Positions 38,131 through 50,319 of a stretch of 64,000 bases of DNA are shown in pieces. Position 1 is the stretch's first letter, and each line of letters starts with the position of its first letter. The stretch comes from Isoetes taiwanensis (taxonomy: Eukaryota > Streptophyta > Lycopodiopsida > Isoetales > Isoetaceae), in assembly GCA_021234155.1 (NCBI GenBank), contig JAJEKV010000402.1, positions 126,001 through 190,000 of the forward strand, given 5' to 3'. The translations under genes were made by a program, and so were the position numbers. Under the pieces are notes generated by a model, which did not search any database, had not been told where the DNA came from, and saw only the letters and a program-made list of their open reading frames with translations.

Positions 38131-39289
38131 AAGTAAGAAGAAATATGTCAGCAGGAAAGAAAGAAAAATCTTGAATGTAAAATGCTTCAGGGAAGTACCC
38201 AAAGTGCAGAGCCTTCCGTCTTTGCCCATCGATGCCCCAAAAAGTGTTTGCATAACGAAAGTTATTGGAGATGGGACTTATCATTCCTTTAAGTCTAACT
38301 CAAAGGTATAAAGCTCAAAACCCAAAACGATCACTGGGAACAATGGGATAAATATCAAAAGAAGAACATACCAATCGTAAATCCTATTAGGTGCAAACGG
38401 CTCGCATAAACATAAGTTTTGCTTCTTAAGGAGATCAGCAAGCCCATGAATGGTCCGCCGTGCCGAATAATGCTGCTCCTCTGATCACAATCGGCATACA
38501 ACCCATTCCCAGTTTCGAAGATACAAAATCTATTTCCCTCTGTACGAAATCCATTTTCCTCTATTTCAAATGTTTCAAAAATGAGATGGCTTATGCACGA
38601 TCAAAAAATTCCCGCTTGCAGGAGAAGGAATGCCACATGCGGTGTAACATGCGGCGTTCCGGCACAAAATAAAAGCCCTTGCTTTTTAAAAAAGAAGATG
38701 AGATGCACATGCCCTGGTTCCAAGTTAAATTTGGTTATTATCATGCACATATAAATCCCACTTTGGCATAGGGACTACAAGCTTATTTGCTTGCTTCTTT
38801 GTCTAGGGAAAGCTTATATCTATTGTGTCAATTCGTACAAGGTCCCACAAGCTACATATTGAACCAGGTAGATGGGAGTGTGTACGATTGTCGTGCGAGG
38901 TGAGATTGTGTGCATATTGCCAATTACGGGTTATTGAATATGAAACCTATACATTTTTGGGACGTTCTATTTCTGAGATGATCAAAATCGTTATTTAACA
39001 CTAGGATTATACTAGAAACCAAGCCCTGTGTTATAAGAGTTTGTGCATGTTCGTCCCCCTTTTCCCCTCTCCTGCTTTTCTTTTTTTCGCTTTTTCATTA
39101 GCTGGGAAACATTAATGTACATGGGAAAAAAGTTGTGCACAACCTCCAAAAGATATTAAGAATGATAAAACATTTGTCCTAAAAAATTCAGAAAGTTAAA
39201 TTTGAAATTTTTTTAGCACTGTTAAGTCTGTGATCATAAGTTTAGGCATTTTTATATAAGCATGTGCTCATCATTTGGAAAAGTATGTC

Positions 39290-39602
39290 TGCACATACAT
39301 AAGCCATCCATGAGACTGGTCGATGGTCCAAAATTCCTATAGAAAATCGGTTATGTGAACTCTGCAATTTAGACCGGATTGAAGATGAGGATGTGTTTGC
39401 AGACTGTCCAGCTTATGAAGCAATCAGGGAAAACATTGACATCCACATAGGAAATTTCCATTCCCTATTTGCCTTAGATCCAGTAGATATAGGCTTATGC
39501 ATTAAAACAGTGGATGATCATCAATCTTTATTGTTGAAAATTAATGATGTTTGATTGTAATCAGGCTCTATGGCCTTCAAGGCCCCAAAGGGCTCAGTAA
39601 TA
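39290..39602 (+). mobile_element. 5'-truncated LINE of the A family (C-terminal zinc segment and 3' end)
   Basis: Translation gives RWSKIPIENRLCELCNLDRI, EDEDVFADCPAYEAIR and a terminal LLLKINDV before TGA. This matches the end of A1-A3 (RW..IP..RYCKICG, IEDE, CPAY..IR). The 3' untranslated region has GGCCTTCAAGGCC (39572-39584), a perfect stem, then CCCAAAGGGCTCAGTAATAC and the tail. Confidence 0.85.
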
Positions 39603-39745
39603 CATTATTATTATTATTATTGTTATTGTTATTGTTATTGTTATTGTTATTGTTATTGTTATTGTTATTGTTATTGTTATTGTTATTGTTATTGTTATTG
39701 TTATTGTTATTGTTATTGTTATTATTATTATTATTATTATTATTA
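39603..39745. repeat. (TTA)n(TTGTTA)n(TTA)n tail of the truncated LINE
   Basis: A 143-bp triplet/hexanucleotide tract directly after the LINE stem-loop. The all-leucine and all-asparagine frames through it are artefacts. Confidence 0.95.
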
Positions 39746-40360
39746 CAACAAAACTTATCGCGCGCCAAGACCAAGGCATAACGCATTCACTTCCCCAACT
39801 CGTCTATACATGCTAGAACATGCATAATTTGAACCTGCACTTTGTTGCCTTGTGTTCAGTGCCCGCACGATAGAAGAATATTGATCATAATAACGACTCG
39901 TTATGAAAGATGTTTTGTATTAAATCAAAAGAATCTAAGTTTCGAACATACAAAAATTGAACTGTGTTTGAGCATGGAGAATTCTAACCTCTTAAGTTGC
40001 CAATATATCTATGCAAAATGGTTATTCAAAATGCATATGAATAAATCATGAACCCATTAACCCAATAGCTTTCCATATGGTAAGAACAAATTTATGATAT
40101 GCATCATGGAGATGGTCCGTCATGCAATATTGCCCAATACTATTATTTGCTCTGCACAATGTATGGAAATGTTTCAAACGTGGTAGATCAAATTTGACCT
40201 CTGCTGAAACAAAAAGTTAATGATGAGAACGATAATCTTTGCTATAGCACAATACACTTTAAATAGTCGAAAAGACTTATATAGTCGTTTAAAGATCTTA
40301 AAGGTCTAAGTTATTAATAGATGGTGTAATAGCCATTTGTAAAAGCAAAAAATAATAATA

Positions 40361-40430
40361 ATCTATATATAGTAATAAAAGCAAAATGTAGTTTGTGCAC
40401 AGCATCTGGGCCGTCAATTTCTTTTCCACA
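40361..40430 (+). mobile_element. Helitron-like 5' end
   Basis: A|TCTATATATAGTAATAAAAG continues CAAAATGTAGTTTGTGCA and GGGCCGTCAATTTC, closely following the usual plant Helitron 5' pattern (TC start, AT-rich, AATAAAAGC). No convincing 3' hairpin with CTRR was found downstream. Confidence 0.5.
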
Positions 40431-41399
40431 ACTTTCATTTTGGACCGCTGAAATACACTCAAATAGTTAGTTATTATTTCCCCTTTCTAGGTTAATGCAT
40501 AGGAAGAAAGAGAGAGAAACCAACGTGAACGATTTTGCCGGATCGCACCTAATTATGGTCGAACATGCTCTGGTCGAACATGCTCTGTGTGTGCATAATA
40601 GCTTCTTGCACATAAAATGCAGCTATGGCGATCTTGTGCAGTTTAGGTTTCGAAAATGAAGGGTTTATTCAAGTTTCAATATGGACGTTCGGGTTCTTCT
40701 ATGTAATGCTTTTGGTGGGACAAAGATCTAGCCCCCTGAGAATCCAGTTCCTTGAAGATCGGATGGTGCAAATACTAAAACGATTTAAAAGCCCAATCTT
40801 CGACTTTCGGCTGCTGTTACGAAACCTATGGATTTCTTGGTGCTTTTACTCCCCTCTGCATTTTTTCGGTAAAAGAGTCGGCTGCTCCAGCAAGACTACG
40901 GCGAATGGTCTTCAAGACCCTTAAGTGCAGTCACCAAGCTTTCTTCAAGCCGATTTCTTCAGATCAAGACCTGCTGTTCATTTTTGGACCGTCAAACCTA
41001 TTCTTATTGTAATGTGAACAGCAAGGCTTGGGTAGAGTAATGTGAACACCCCATTGCATTGCCACCATCATGAACACCAAATAGCCGAGATCCAATATCG
41101 TTGCCCCAAATGGGATTTGTTGTCTGTCATTCGTAAAGAAAACATGAGACAATATCCATTTTAACAGGAGCTTGCCCAAGCCTTAGAATAATGAAGGGCT
41201 GCTTGCTTCTTTAAATCCTCCTTTCGAAATGCTCGAATTGTTGCTCTGATAAGTTACCCTCGCAATGCAGCCAAAGGAAAGTATGAAATAGAGGCCCTGG
41301 TTTGTGCCTATAGCCATCCCAGATGCTTAGAATTACGAGATCTTAGGCTCCAACTTATTTTCTTACATTGGCCACTAGCCACTAGTAAAAGTTCCTCCT

Positions 41400-44300
41400 A
41401 AGATGAATTAGTTGCCCAGTATGGATGGCATTGCATAGGGGTTCAGGGGTGAGCCAAATTTCTATTCATGAATCAAATTTTTTGAGCTCTGTGTTAGCCT
41501 AAAACCTGGAATTTTAGCCTAACCTCAAAGGAATCTTAAACAGAATGGTTAGAACCTCCAGATCACTTAGGGTGATCAATCCTTGTCATATGAAACCAGA
41601 AAATTCATTTTTGAAGTGCTAGTTTTTTCAAAATCACTAGAGTCCCTGAAACTGAAAAAACTGTCAGAGCAAAAACTGACTTTGCAGACACACCTTGAGA
41701 GCTGTGCAGACAACTTCAAAATAGCCTCTAGATCACGTGCAAAAGGTTTGAATAGCAAAAGAATGTTTTAGTTTTCCTGTAAGTAAACAAAACCTCAAGA
41801 AAAGAACAAACTCTGTAACAGTTATGAAAAGAAATCTTTTTATATGTTTTCTCCGAATGTATAGGTTTCTAGGATTCCTATAAGGATGAAATACAACTAT
41901 CTGAAGAGGATATAATCTCTGAGTAAGTGTTTTTGGTCTTGTTTTTGGTTTTTTGCTTTTTTAAAAGAGCAATGCAGAATTACAAAAAATGGATGTACAA
42001 TGATGAAAACGATTTTTCAGGCAAAGACTATGCATTATAGCAAGGTGGTACAGAAAGTTTGATAATGTCAACAGGGTATTACCAAAGTTTTGAAAATAAT
42101 ACTGCTTGAGTAATAATGCTTGAGAGCAAGTTCAAGACTGTATGAGTCTTTCGAGTGCTTCAAAAATACCAATGAAGTAATATGGAATGATTATTTAAGT
42201 TTGCAATCGAGGTGCTTCGATCTTTGAAGCAGTCACAACGAACAAGGGACTTCAATCTCGAGCGAAATAGAGCTGGAATCGGAAGGCAAACAGAGCAAAA
42301 TGATATCAAAATATTGATGCGCCAAAATCACGAGAGGTATATCTCGAGGGGCGGTCGATTTAATCTGTATCTTTGGTTTAAGAACTGTTCCTCTCACAAA
42401 ACTAGCTCGGCCGAAAGTGATTTTAGGCCTAATTTGAGCAATTTCTCACGGATCAAATGCCACTGAGAGGGTCCCCAAGGTCTCTAAAAGGTTCAGGAGT
42501 TGATCTCGGGGAAAATTAAGGATTCAATCAAATTTAGGCAAGAATTTAATTGGCGGATTTAGTGTTCCCCTATTTCTTAGGGTTCATCAAAAATTCTTAA
42601 GGGTGATATATATCCTGGGCACAAACGAAGTGGCAAGCTTCAGATATAAGGAATAGTGTTGACCCCACTATTAAGTTTATGTGCCACGCAGAGGGGACAC
42701 CCAGCCCGTGTCTGGCCCCCACGCCCTGCTGCCACGTGGAAAAATTGGGGGGGGGGGGTGACCTGGAACTATTAGATAGGGTAGATAGGCTAGAATAGGT
42801 TTTTTATTTTTTTGGCACGCATCCCAAGAATCCAATTTTGAAGGCCTTCCCAAGGGTTTTTCCCAAATTTAAAAAGGCCATGTTAGCTCTTTTTTGCCAA
42901 GCTTTCCATTTAGAAGGTTTTCAGGTCAAACTGAAACATTTAAATTTTTGTCCATTTTGACCCATGGTCAATGAATATTGCAACATAGGGATGGTGAAAA
43001 AGTCATGGAAAAAGATGGGAAAAGGGTGTAAATAGGCTATACTAGGGTTTAGGAAGATGAAATGAGAATGAGAAAAGAGTTTTCTTGCCTTTGAAGTTTT
43101 TCAAGATCATTAGGGGGCAATTCTCAATTGAAGGTAGGATCAATAAAAAAATGGGTAGTGAAATGATGGGAAAAGGTCTCAAAAGTGAAAAACATGGTGA
43201 GAGAAAGGTTATAAAAGGTTCATAGGACATAAAAAAGGTGGATATGGAATGAAGACAAGAGGGGTACCTCTGTAGCACTTGATTTCATCTCAGATTGTCT
43301 CTAATGCTCAAATCATACCTCATAGTGAAGATACATTTGCTCAAAGCCTAAGGGTCTTCCAAACTTCTATAAGGGTCTTCCAAACTTCAAGGCTAGGATA
43401 AGAGCATGTTTCACTTCCAAGATGGCATCCTTGTATGTGTGACTTCAAACTACTAATGAAACTCAAGCAAGCTTCATAAGGTTGAGCTTTGGTAAAACAT
43501 CTTGTGCTTCCTTGATAATCTTGCTATAGCCTTTGCCTGGTCTTCAAATCAAAGGAAAATGTTAAACAAATGGGAATGTGTCTAAAAGGTATTTTACCTC
43601 AAGGAAAAGATTAGGCTATAAAAGGAGATCCCCAATGCCTTCCAAACTTGGTCAAATGTCTTCCAAACTCTAATGGGATCACAATAGCCTGAAACTTTTC
43701 CTTAGAGGAAATATGGATGAAACAAAAGTTTTTGATAATAGATGCTAGTCCATGTTGCCAGAAATGGGCAACACTCTGTCATCTCTGGTTTGAAAAGGCT
43801 TATTATTATGCTCTCCTATTTTTAATCCTTGGATTTGTTTCCCACCGAATCACTGATCTGTCTGAAGCGTTCATTGTTTCTTCAAATCCTTGTGTTCTCA
43901 ACCTCTTTTACCTTCCAATGAGTATTGCAAAATAAAAATAAAAATAAAAGCACCTTTAAATCATATTCCAAAGATGTGTAAACATGTTACACATAAGCTT
44001 AGTATTAAAATTGCATTTTAAAACGCTTAGTAAACAAACAAACCTCTAGGAATGCAAGAGCAATTGCAGGGTCCCTTATTTTCCAACACGATTCACTTGA
44101 ATCTGCACCTTCAAACGGCTTATGCATGATATCTTTGGTCTACAAATATTTATGAACTGCGAAATTGGAGAAATACATCAGACAATTGCAAGACCAATTT
44201 GCCCAAAATGATTAGGAAGAAAGCAAATGGACTATCTATGTTCAGTGGTCTGTAACAGCAATTATTAACAAAAGGTCCTTTTACAGCATATGGACATAAC

Positions 44301-44940
44301 GAAAAAAATAGAGCTTTAGCAAAAAGTAAAGCAAATGGACTATCCATGGCATAAATTACAACTCAAGGCTGATTTCACCAGCATGAGATAACAAAACAAA
44401 CATATCAATGAGAAATAAGTCATCCAGCATCTCAATCCACCAAAGTTCTCTTCCGGCATTGGATTCTACCTCGGTTCTCATAGGATCCTTCAGCTTCAAC
44501 TTGGTAAACAATCTTTCCTCGCTGTTTTTAGAATTGAACTTCTCTGCGCTGACATCTCAGAAATAGCTGCATAAACAACCATCCTCTTGCGCCTCTCTGC
44601 TCAGGCATATGACTGCCAACACTATATGAAGGGTACAACCATCTTCAACTGTTCGCCTGCAAATATGACCATCTGCTGGTCGGAATCGTATTCTTTGCAT
44701 TATCAATTATATCAGAGATTTCTACCTACAGATAGGTTGTATTGTATAACAACCCACATTTCAAAACGCTGCTGGCTGTATTCTTTTGCCTGAATTGCAA
44801 CACCAAGTAGCTCCAACAAATATGGCATCCATTTATTCATGCAAATGACAGTTCATAATTTACATCATATAATTACAATCAATTCAAATTGCTTCAATTC
44901 TTTATGATAACTGCTCTAACAGACCAGGCTGACATTTTCT
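41400..44940. other. No supported gene
   Basis: Long AT-rich stretch. A run of ten G at about 42747-42756 and small duplications (AGGGTCTTCCAAACTTC at 43342-43400) are the only notable features. It may contain decayed LTR retrotransposon sequence, but no reading frame supports it. Confidence 0.4.
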
Positions 44941-44966
44941 ACCAGCATGGCCAACTAGGAATCAAG

Positions 44967-46330
44967 TTAACTACACAGGTTATAGATCCCTTTTATATAT
45001 GTTAACGCGGACACAACTGCTCTTTTGACTCCAAGCTCCTTCTGGATATTGTTTCCAAATGCAATAACTGCTTCGTCTTTCAATGTCACCTCTTCATCAT
45101 ACTCCTCATGCATTTGTTTTAACCACCCTACAAATGCATCAATAAGGTCGCGTTGTGATATGGTTCTACCTTGCCAACGTAGCTTAATCTCCACTTCTGT
45201 ACAAAGCAAAGATATAATGAAAATATAGCAACTTGTATAAATGAGTCAAATTGCAGTCTACCTTAAATTCCTATCAAAAGAATCTTGTATATCCATGCCT
45301 TATATCCATGCCTTATGCCGACCTCATCCATCTCTGACTTCCTAGTTCCCAGAACAACTTATGTTGGCCAGGTATAGCATCCAATATATTCCCTGGTTTC
45401 AGGGAAATCAGACTTGCCGAACCTCAGCCTGGTTTCTGCAACCAACGTTTCTTCTGAGTCCTTTCAGAACTTGAAGGGCATGTGCATTATATGTCTTCTT
45501 GCTAGAGGCAGATTCATATTTGGGCCAGTTCTGTGGAGAATCCATTCTTCCATTGTCATTAGACAAATGGTATACCACCATATAAATCAAACCCACCAAC
45601 GACCTTTTTACGTTCTGCATGGCACTGGGCATTTTTTCTATACAAAGAAGAATGAAAGGATCGATAGGTCTTTAGAACCTCGATGAGTGAATCTTAGTTG
45701 CTAAGAAAATCGCAGCCTTCAACCTGAACACAATTGTATAATTCATGCAGCATGCAAAAATTTGCACCGACCTCTTCTCCCACTGTTAAGCGCTCAAATC
45801 CAGCGAAGAAGGAAGACGCCGGCGGGGACGCCATGTCCTGCCCCTCTCTTCTCTGCTTTGGCCTCATCGAACCATCTTCTATTGAGCAAAAGCTCCAACT
45901 GCATCAATCCATCATAAATAAACATGTAAGAACAAAACAGAGGATTGATACATAATAGCAGACAACGAGTTTTTGTGGAAATATACCTCAGATTGGGGAG
46001 GCAAAGGACATGTTATAATTATGCTCTGTTTTTAGGGCAGACAAAATGCATCGGAATACTCTTGCAAAAAAAAAAACTCTAAATCTTTAGCTAATGCCAG
46101 ACTGAAGTAGACGGATTTTCCGATTTTGTTGCTCTATAGCAACCTGCCAAACTCCCCAGCGACGGACCTGCATATTTTTTCCCCCGAACAAACTTAAGAC
46201 AGTGTCCAGAACCACGCCATGGCCAGAGAGACGCAGCATAAGAACCCATAAATTTTTGTTACCTGGGTTATGGCGGCGATATGCAAGAGCAGAGGGTTGG
46301 AATGGGGCGAGATAAACCGGAGAAGCATCG
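44967..46330 (-). CDS. Probable spliced gene of unknown function
   Basis: On minus, a leader ends in CATAACCCAG with a GTAACA donor (46262-46261). A second exon (45898-45724) opens after TTGATGCAG. It holds ATG at 45834 and reads MASPPASSFFAGFERLTVGE then EVGANFCMLHELYNCVQ before a GT donor. A well-behaved last exon after TTTGTACAG (about 45188-44967) reads EVEIKLRWQGRTISQRDLID, AFVGWLKQMHEEYDEE, VIAFGNNIQKELGVKRAVVS and stops. A middle segment (45370-45640) looks exonic (LPLARRHIMHMPF, RLRFGKSDFPETREYIGC) but has stops and frame changes, so the model is incomplete. I do not recognise the family. The spliced leader, GC-richer start and codon use argue that it is real. Confidence 0.45.
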
Positions 46331-46744
46331 GGCGAGCAATTTTGTATGACTTTTCCTTTTTAATTGGTCTCATCCACGTGTCGACACCTTAAAAAGTCAT
46401 CCACGTGTCGCCACCCAAATTATTGCTGGGGAAAAAATATTACAATCAAACAAAAAATGTAACTGCCTTATATATGTTGAGATTATTATTATTAATTGAA
46501 ATGAAGGGCTTGGAATAATAATGTTTTCTCAGACATATTGCCTTGCTTGATTGCTTTATAGCATAGAAAATACATGAAAACATGAAAAGTACTCTTACTT
46601 AGGAATGATAATTGAGGACCACCAAAGAAAACATTTTGCACCAATGCTGAAAATACATTTTTTTTTCTCCAATACAGTTTTTTCACCAATACAGCTGCAA
46701 GATTGGATCAAGTACCTGCAATACAGTTGTATTCTTAAGCTTAG

Positions 46745-46945
46745 CTAAGATACAATATAAATAGAATAGAATAGAATAGAATAGAATAGAATAGAATAGA
46801 ATAGAATAGTTTTTTTATCGTCCACTGAGACCAATCGGCCTATGGGACCCAGAAGGAGCGCAACAAACTTATTACTGTCCGGGTTAAAAAACCCCCGCCC
46901 CGAAGGGTTTTCGAGGGAAAAACCGTGGCAGTAATAGTATATATA
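46745..46945 (-). mobile_element. SINE-like element with (CTATT)n tail
   Basis: On minus: a foldback part (46936-46870), TTGCGCTCCTTCTGGGTCC, then CATAGGCCGATTGGTCTCAG, TGGACGATAAAAAAA and about ten TATTC units. The tail string also ends copies at 23.1 and 51.6 kb. No clear pol III boxes could be confirmed. The short size and variable microsatellite tail suggest a SINE. Confidence 0.6.
46870..46936. repeat. Foldback hairpin, copy 2
   Basis: TATTACTG at 46870-46877 pairs with CAGTAATA at 46929-46936. Inner GGGTTAAAAAACCC and CCCCGAAGGGTTTTCGAGGG are also foldable. Copy 3 (51171-51245) keeps the pairing with different bases. Confidence 0.75.
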
Positions 46946-47329
46946 AAACAACATGGTACACACATTTTGAAGTACCTCAGCACTGAAATCCATCTCTATG
47001 ACACTTAAGAGGTGATACTAAAGACCGTTTTGTCAAGACCTTCAAAAACAATGGCAATGTAAAAGCATATTCAGCAAAAGTAGATTTATTAACAAACATT
47101 ATTCTAGTAGAAAAAAAATCAAGCTTGAATTGATGCAAAGAATGGAGTACGAATGGTATGAGATAAATCCAGATTCCAGTTTTAAGTCAACCTTACAGGT
47201 GCAAGAAATAAATAAACCTTCAGATAATTGCTTCTTACCTTGTTGTTTGCTTGTTTGTTATCACGATTGTTTGTTGCTGTTGAAAAGATCTCATGTTAGC
47301 TGTTTGTCACCATAGCCAATGAAACATGT

Positions 47330-48450
47330 TAGCAAGCAATAATGACTGAACGCGAAGGATGTTGGCTGGATTTTTTCGCTGGCAGAACTTAATACCAATG
47401 CAAGCCACATGAATGTATAAAGTTGGCACATACTTAAGCTAGAACCATGGCAGTATTAACTTTCACAGACAGTTTTGCAAGGGCTTAGGCTTAAAAAGTG
47501 AAAATCAAGAAATATTATAGCATCAGATGAAATAAAGTAGATAAAGCAAACAAAGATCTGTGTTCTGTTTTTTTGAAAGATAAAGCAAGATTTTACCGGG
47601 ATTTTTGAGCTATGCAGGCTTTTGAAGGAAGGGGGCCGGAAGAAGGAGACATGGGTTCAACTGGGCACAGATTGTTGGATTTCAAGGCTTCTGCGAAGCA
47701 GCTTGGAAGCAAAAGTTTGATTTGGCTATTCCTTATAGCGCTTCTTTGAAGAACATCTTAAAGAAAAGTTGTCAGAAGAAACAAACACCTAAGAATTTAC
47801 CTGGATGTTTTTTCATAGCCTAAGCCCTTTGCCGAACTCTTGAAACTGAAAAAATGGAAAGAGATTAATAAAACATTCTTCTCTAGATAAATGAAGACCT
47901 CTGAAAAAATGCTGAAAGAAACAGAGGATGCATCTGAAGAAAAAATTTACCTGCTTGTGGCAAAATTCAAAAAACTGGCGAAGCAAGATTTCAGGAATGC
48001 TAAAGCAAGGCTTTGTACCATTATTCAACCGGAGTCATTGAAGAAATAGAAACGGCTCTGTCATAAGGCCGAGCTCTATGGGAAATGAAATAAGCAAGGC
48101 TATGTACCCTTATTCAACCGGAGTCATTGAAGAAATAAAAACGCCTCTATTATAAGGCCGTCCTCTATGCCCCTATAGCTAACGCCATTGATTTGTTTCC
48201 TCTTTTTTTGCCGTAAAAGAAACAAAATGTTGCCGGCTCCAAAAACAGTGCTCCCTTTGATCTGAACCTTCAAAGAACACTTGTCTTTGTACTGCCATGA
48301 ACTCTTTAAGCTGCAACAAAAGAAAAAGGAGATAAGTTATGTAATAGGCTTCAAGTTCCACCTATGGAGCCTGAGGGGAGAACAGTAACAAACCTGCTTG
48401 TGGTGAAATCCAGAAAACTGGAGATCCTTGAAGCATCTTTAGGCACAAAA
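47330..48450 (-). other. Intron/exon-like region of an unknown minus-strand gene, with an 89-bp duplication
   Basis: Several minus-strand segments end in CACAAGCAG followed by GT (near 47952 and 48393), as exons would. One segment after TTTTGTTGCAG reads LKEFMAVQRQVFFEGSDQRE to a stop at 48179. AAGCAAGGC..TATTCAACCGGAGTCA is duplicated in tandem (48003-48091 and 48092-48177). No family is recognised and no complete frame exists. Confidence 0.3.
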
Positions 48451-48514
48451 ATATTTCAGATTTAAACTCCATTTGCCTAATTATGGAAGGCAGAGGAGAA
48501 TATCTAGAATTATA

Positions 48515-48645
48515 ACAGGGTTTTTTTTTTCTGTTTTTATACTGTTTTCTCTAAGGTTTTCATATGATTTGGTGGCCGTATTCATCCAGGTGTACTAAAT
48601 AGTATTTCTAGAGTGCACCCTTTTGTTAGCCGTTGATTTTAGAAA
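48515..48645 (+). repeat. Dispersed repeat D, copy 2
   Basis: ATAACAGGG, T-run, GTTTTTATACTGTTTT, then GTACTAAATAGTATTTCTAG and AGCCGTTGATTTT, as in 33735-33880. It ends about 110 bp before the polymerase remnant. Confidence 0.65.
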
Positions 48646-48758
48646 AGGGGGCAAATCCTGTGGTGGAGGCTTCTTTTGTGGTGGGTGTGAATATCCTCCC
48701 ATTATTTTTAGGGTTTTTTTTAGGGTTGTGTGGATTAGGATTTGGAAAGTTTTGAACA

Positions 48759-49520
48759 ATGGCGTACTTCTTGGGACAAAAAGCTTTCGATTCCTTGCAT
48801 TTTCTTCAAGCCAACTTCGCGAGGCTTCTTTGTGGATGTTTGCAGATACTGGTAGCCCCTGGTAGCATCACAGCAGACGAGATCCGAAGATGGATGGGAA
48901 ATTTTGTAGATATCAGAAATGTGACGAAATGTGCTGCTCGAATGGGCCAATGTTTTTCTTCATCTATGCATAATTTAGATGTGTCTAAAGCTGAAGTTGA
49001 TGAGATTCCGGATGTTGAAAGATCTGTAGATGGTATTAACTATTGTTTTTCCGATGGTGCTGGAAAATGTCTCGTGCCTTTGCAAAGAAGGTTGCATTAA
49101 AATGTGTTGAAATAAGAAAGATAGCCAAAATTCCTTCAGCTTTTCAGATACGTTATGGTGGATATAAAGGGGTTGTGGCCGTTGATCCACGATAACCTTA
49201 TAAGCTCTCTTTGAGGCCAAGTATGTGCAAATTCCCTTCCACATACACCGCCTTGATGTTCTTCTTGGACCAAATATATTCCATGCTTCTTGAACCGCCG
49301 TTATTACTTTGCTTTCTACTTTGGGAGTAATGCGTGATGACGTTTTATGCGATTTGCAAAACGATGTGATCCAACAGCTTGATCGGATGTTTAAAACCCC
49401 ACACTAGCTATTGAACTAGTGCAGGCTGCCTCAATTGGTGAGTGTCAAAGGTTCATAGTTGATATGCTCTCAGCTGAATACCATCCAAGTACAGAACCTT
49501 ATTTGAACCTTATTTGATTT
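48759..49520 (+). pseudogene. Decayed plant RNA-dependent RNA polymerase fragment
   Basis: RDR proteins make double-stranded RNA for small-RNA silencing. From about 48849 the + frames read ITADEIRRWMGNFVDIRNV, AARMGQCFSSS, DGINYCFSDGAGK, then after a shift FAKKVALKC, SAFQIRYGGYKGVVAVDP and KLSLRPSM. After another shift they read ITLLSTLGVMRDDV, then ELVQAASIGE and DMLSAEYHP. This order and spacing matches the RDR core before the catalytic D.DGD loop, which is missing. Breaks include a one-base loss in an A run at about 49065, TAA near 49192, further frameshifts and a TGA. There are no introns in the fragment. It follows dispersed repeat D, so transposon capture is possible. Confidence 0.8.
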
Positions 49521-49839
49521 ATTTTGTTCAGGTAAATTCTGTGAAAATAACACGGAATAAACACCGGAAATCCTGAGGCACAGAAAATCCAATTGTAATG
49601 TCTCCTCCCGTTTGTGTGTGAATGGACAAACAGTAGCTTTCGAAATTACCAGACTTGCAGGTTGCCGCAGTTGAAGATCTTGTCTTGTTGCAAGTGGTTC
49701 AGGGAAACATGAATCAATAGTTCAAGGAGAGAAAGGGAGGTTGAAAATCCAATCCTATCCACATACACATCATCAGAGCAGTATTTGAAATGATGGTAAG
49801 AAATTTTTATTGCAACTTTCATCCTCAATGCTTTGGACT

Positions 49840-50080
49840 GTGCTTTGTGGTCCAAAGGGTATGAGATTCTTCCTCAGTAGTATCACTTGCTACTTGGAGA
49901 ATTTTTAAGAACAACCCAAAGATGTCTCTGGATTGGGCGGCACAAAACTTTTATGAAAATGCCTGTGGTCCAAAGCGTAGAAGGGAGGTGTGGTCCAAAG
50001 GGCGCCATCAATGTGGTCCAAAGGGTATGAGATTCATCCTCAATGACTCACATTTGGCAGCATTGACAGAGCCCGGCCCC
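49840..50080. repeat. Short direct repeats GTGGTCCAAAGGGTATGAGA
   Basis: The motif appears at about 49848 and 50010, with partial copies GTGGTCCAAAG between them. No coding content is seen. Confidence 0.7.
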
Positions 50081-50319
50081 GGTGTGGCTCACCAATCCAT
50101 CAACCGCTCCTCACCAAGATGATGTGCCCCAATGCGAATGGAGGCAATGAGTGCGCCTTTTCATGGGCAAGTGGGGCACGCAGGTAGCATTGCGGGCCTC
50201 GCTCCAATGTGGGATTTATGTGGTGCTGATAGTGTCTTTGTCTTGACATGTTCAAGGGCATTGGCATCCCAAAGCTTCTTTGAGGAAGCAAGCGCCAAGA
50301 TATTGCCTCAAGCTATGGC

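Noticed and set aside
39551-39827. Poly-Leu, poly-Asn and Tyr-Cys repeat proteins
   Set aside because: They are translations of the (TTATTG)n tail of a truncated LINE.
41360-41400. CCACTAGCCACTAGT as the 3' end of the Helitron starting at 40361
   Set aside because: The hairpin is not at the usual distance and is too weak.
42747-42756. Run of ten G as a possible signal
   Set aside because: A single homopolymer without other tracts; most likely slippage or a base-calling weakness.
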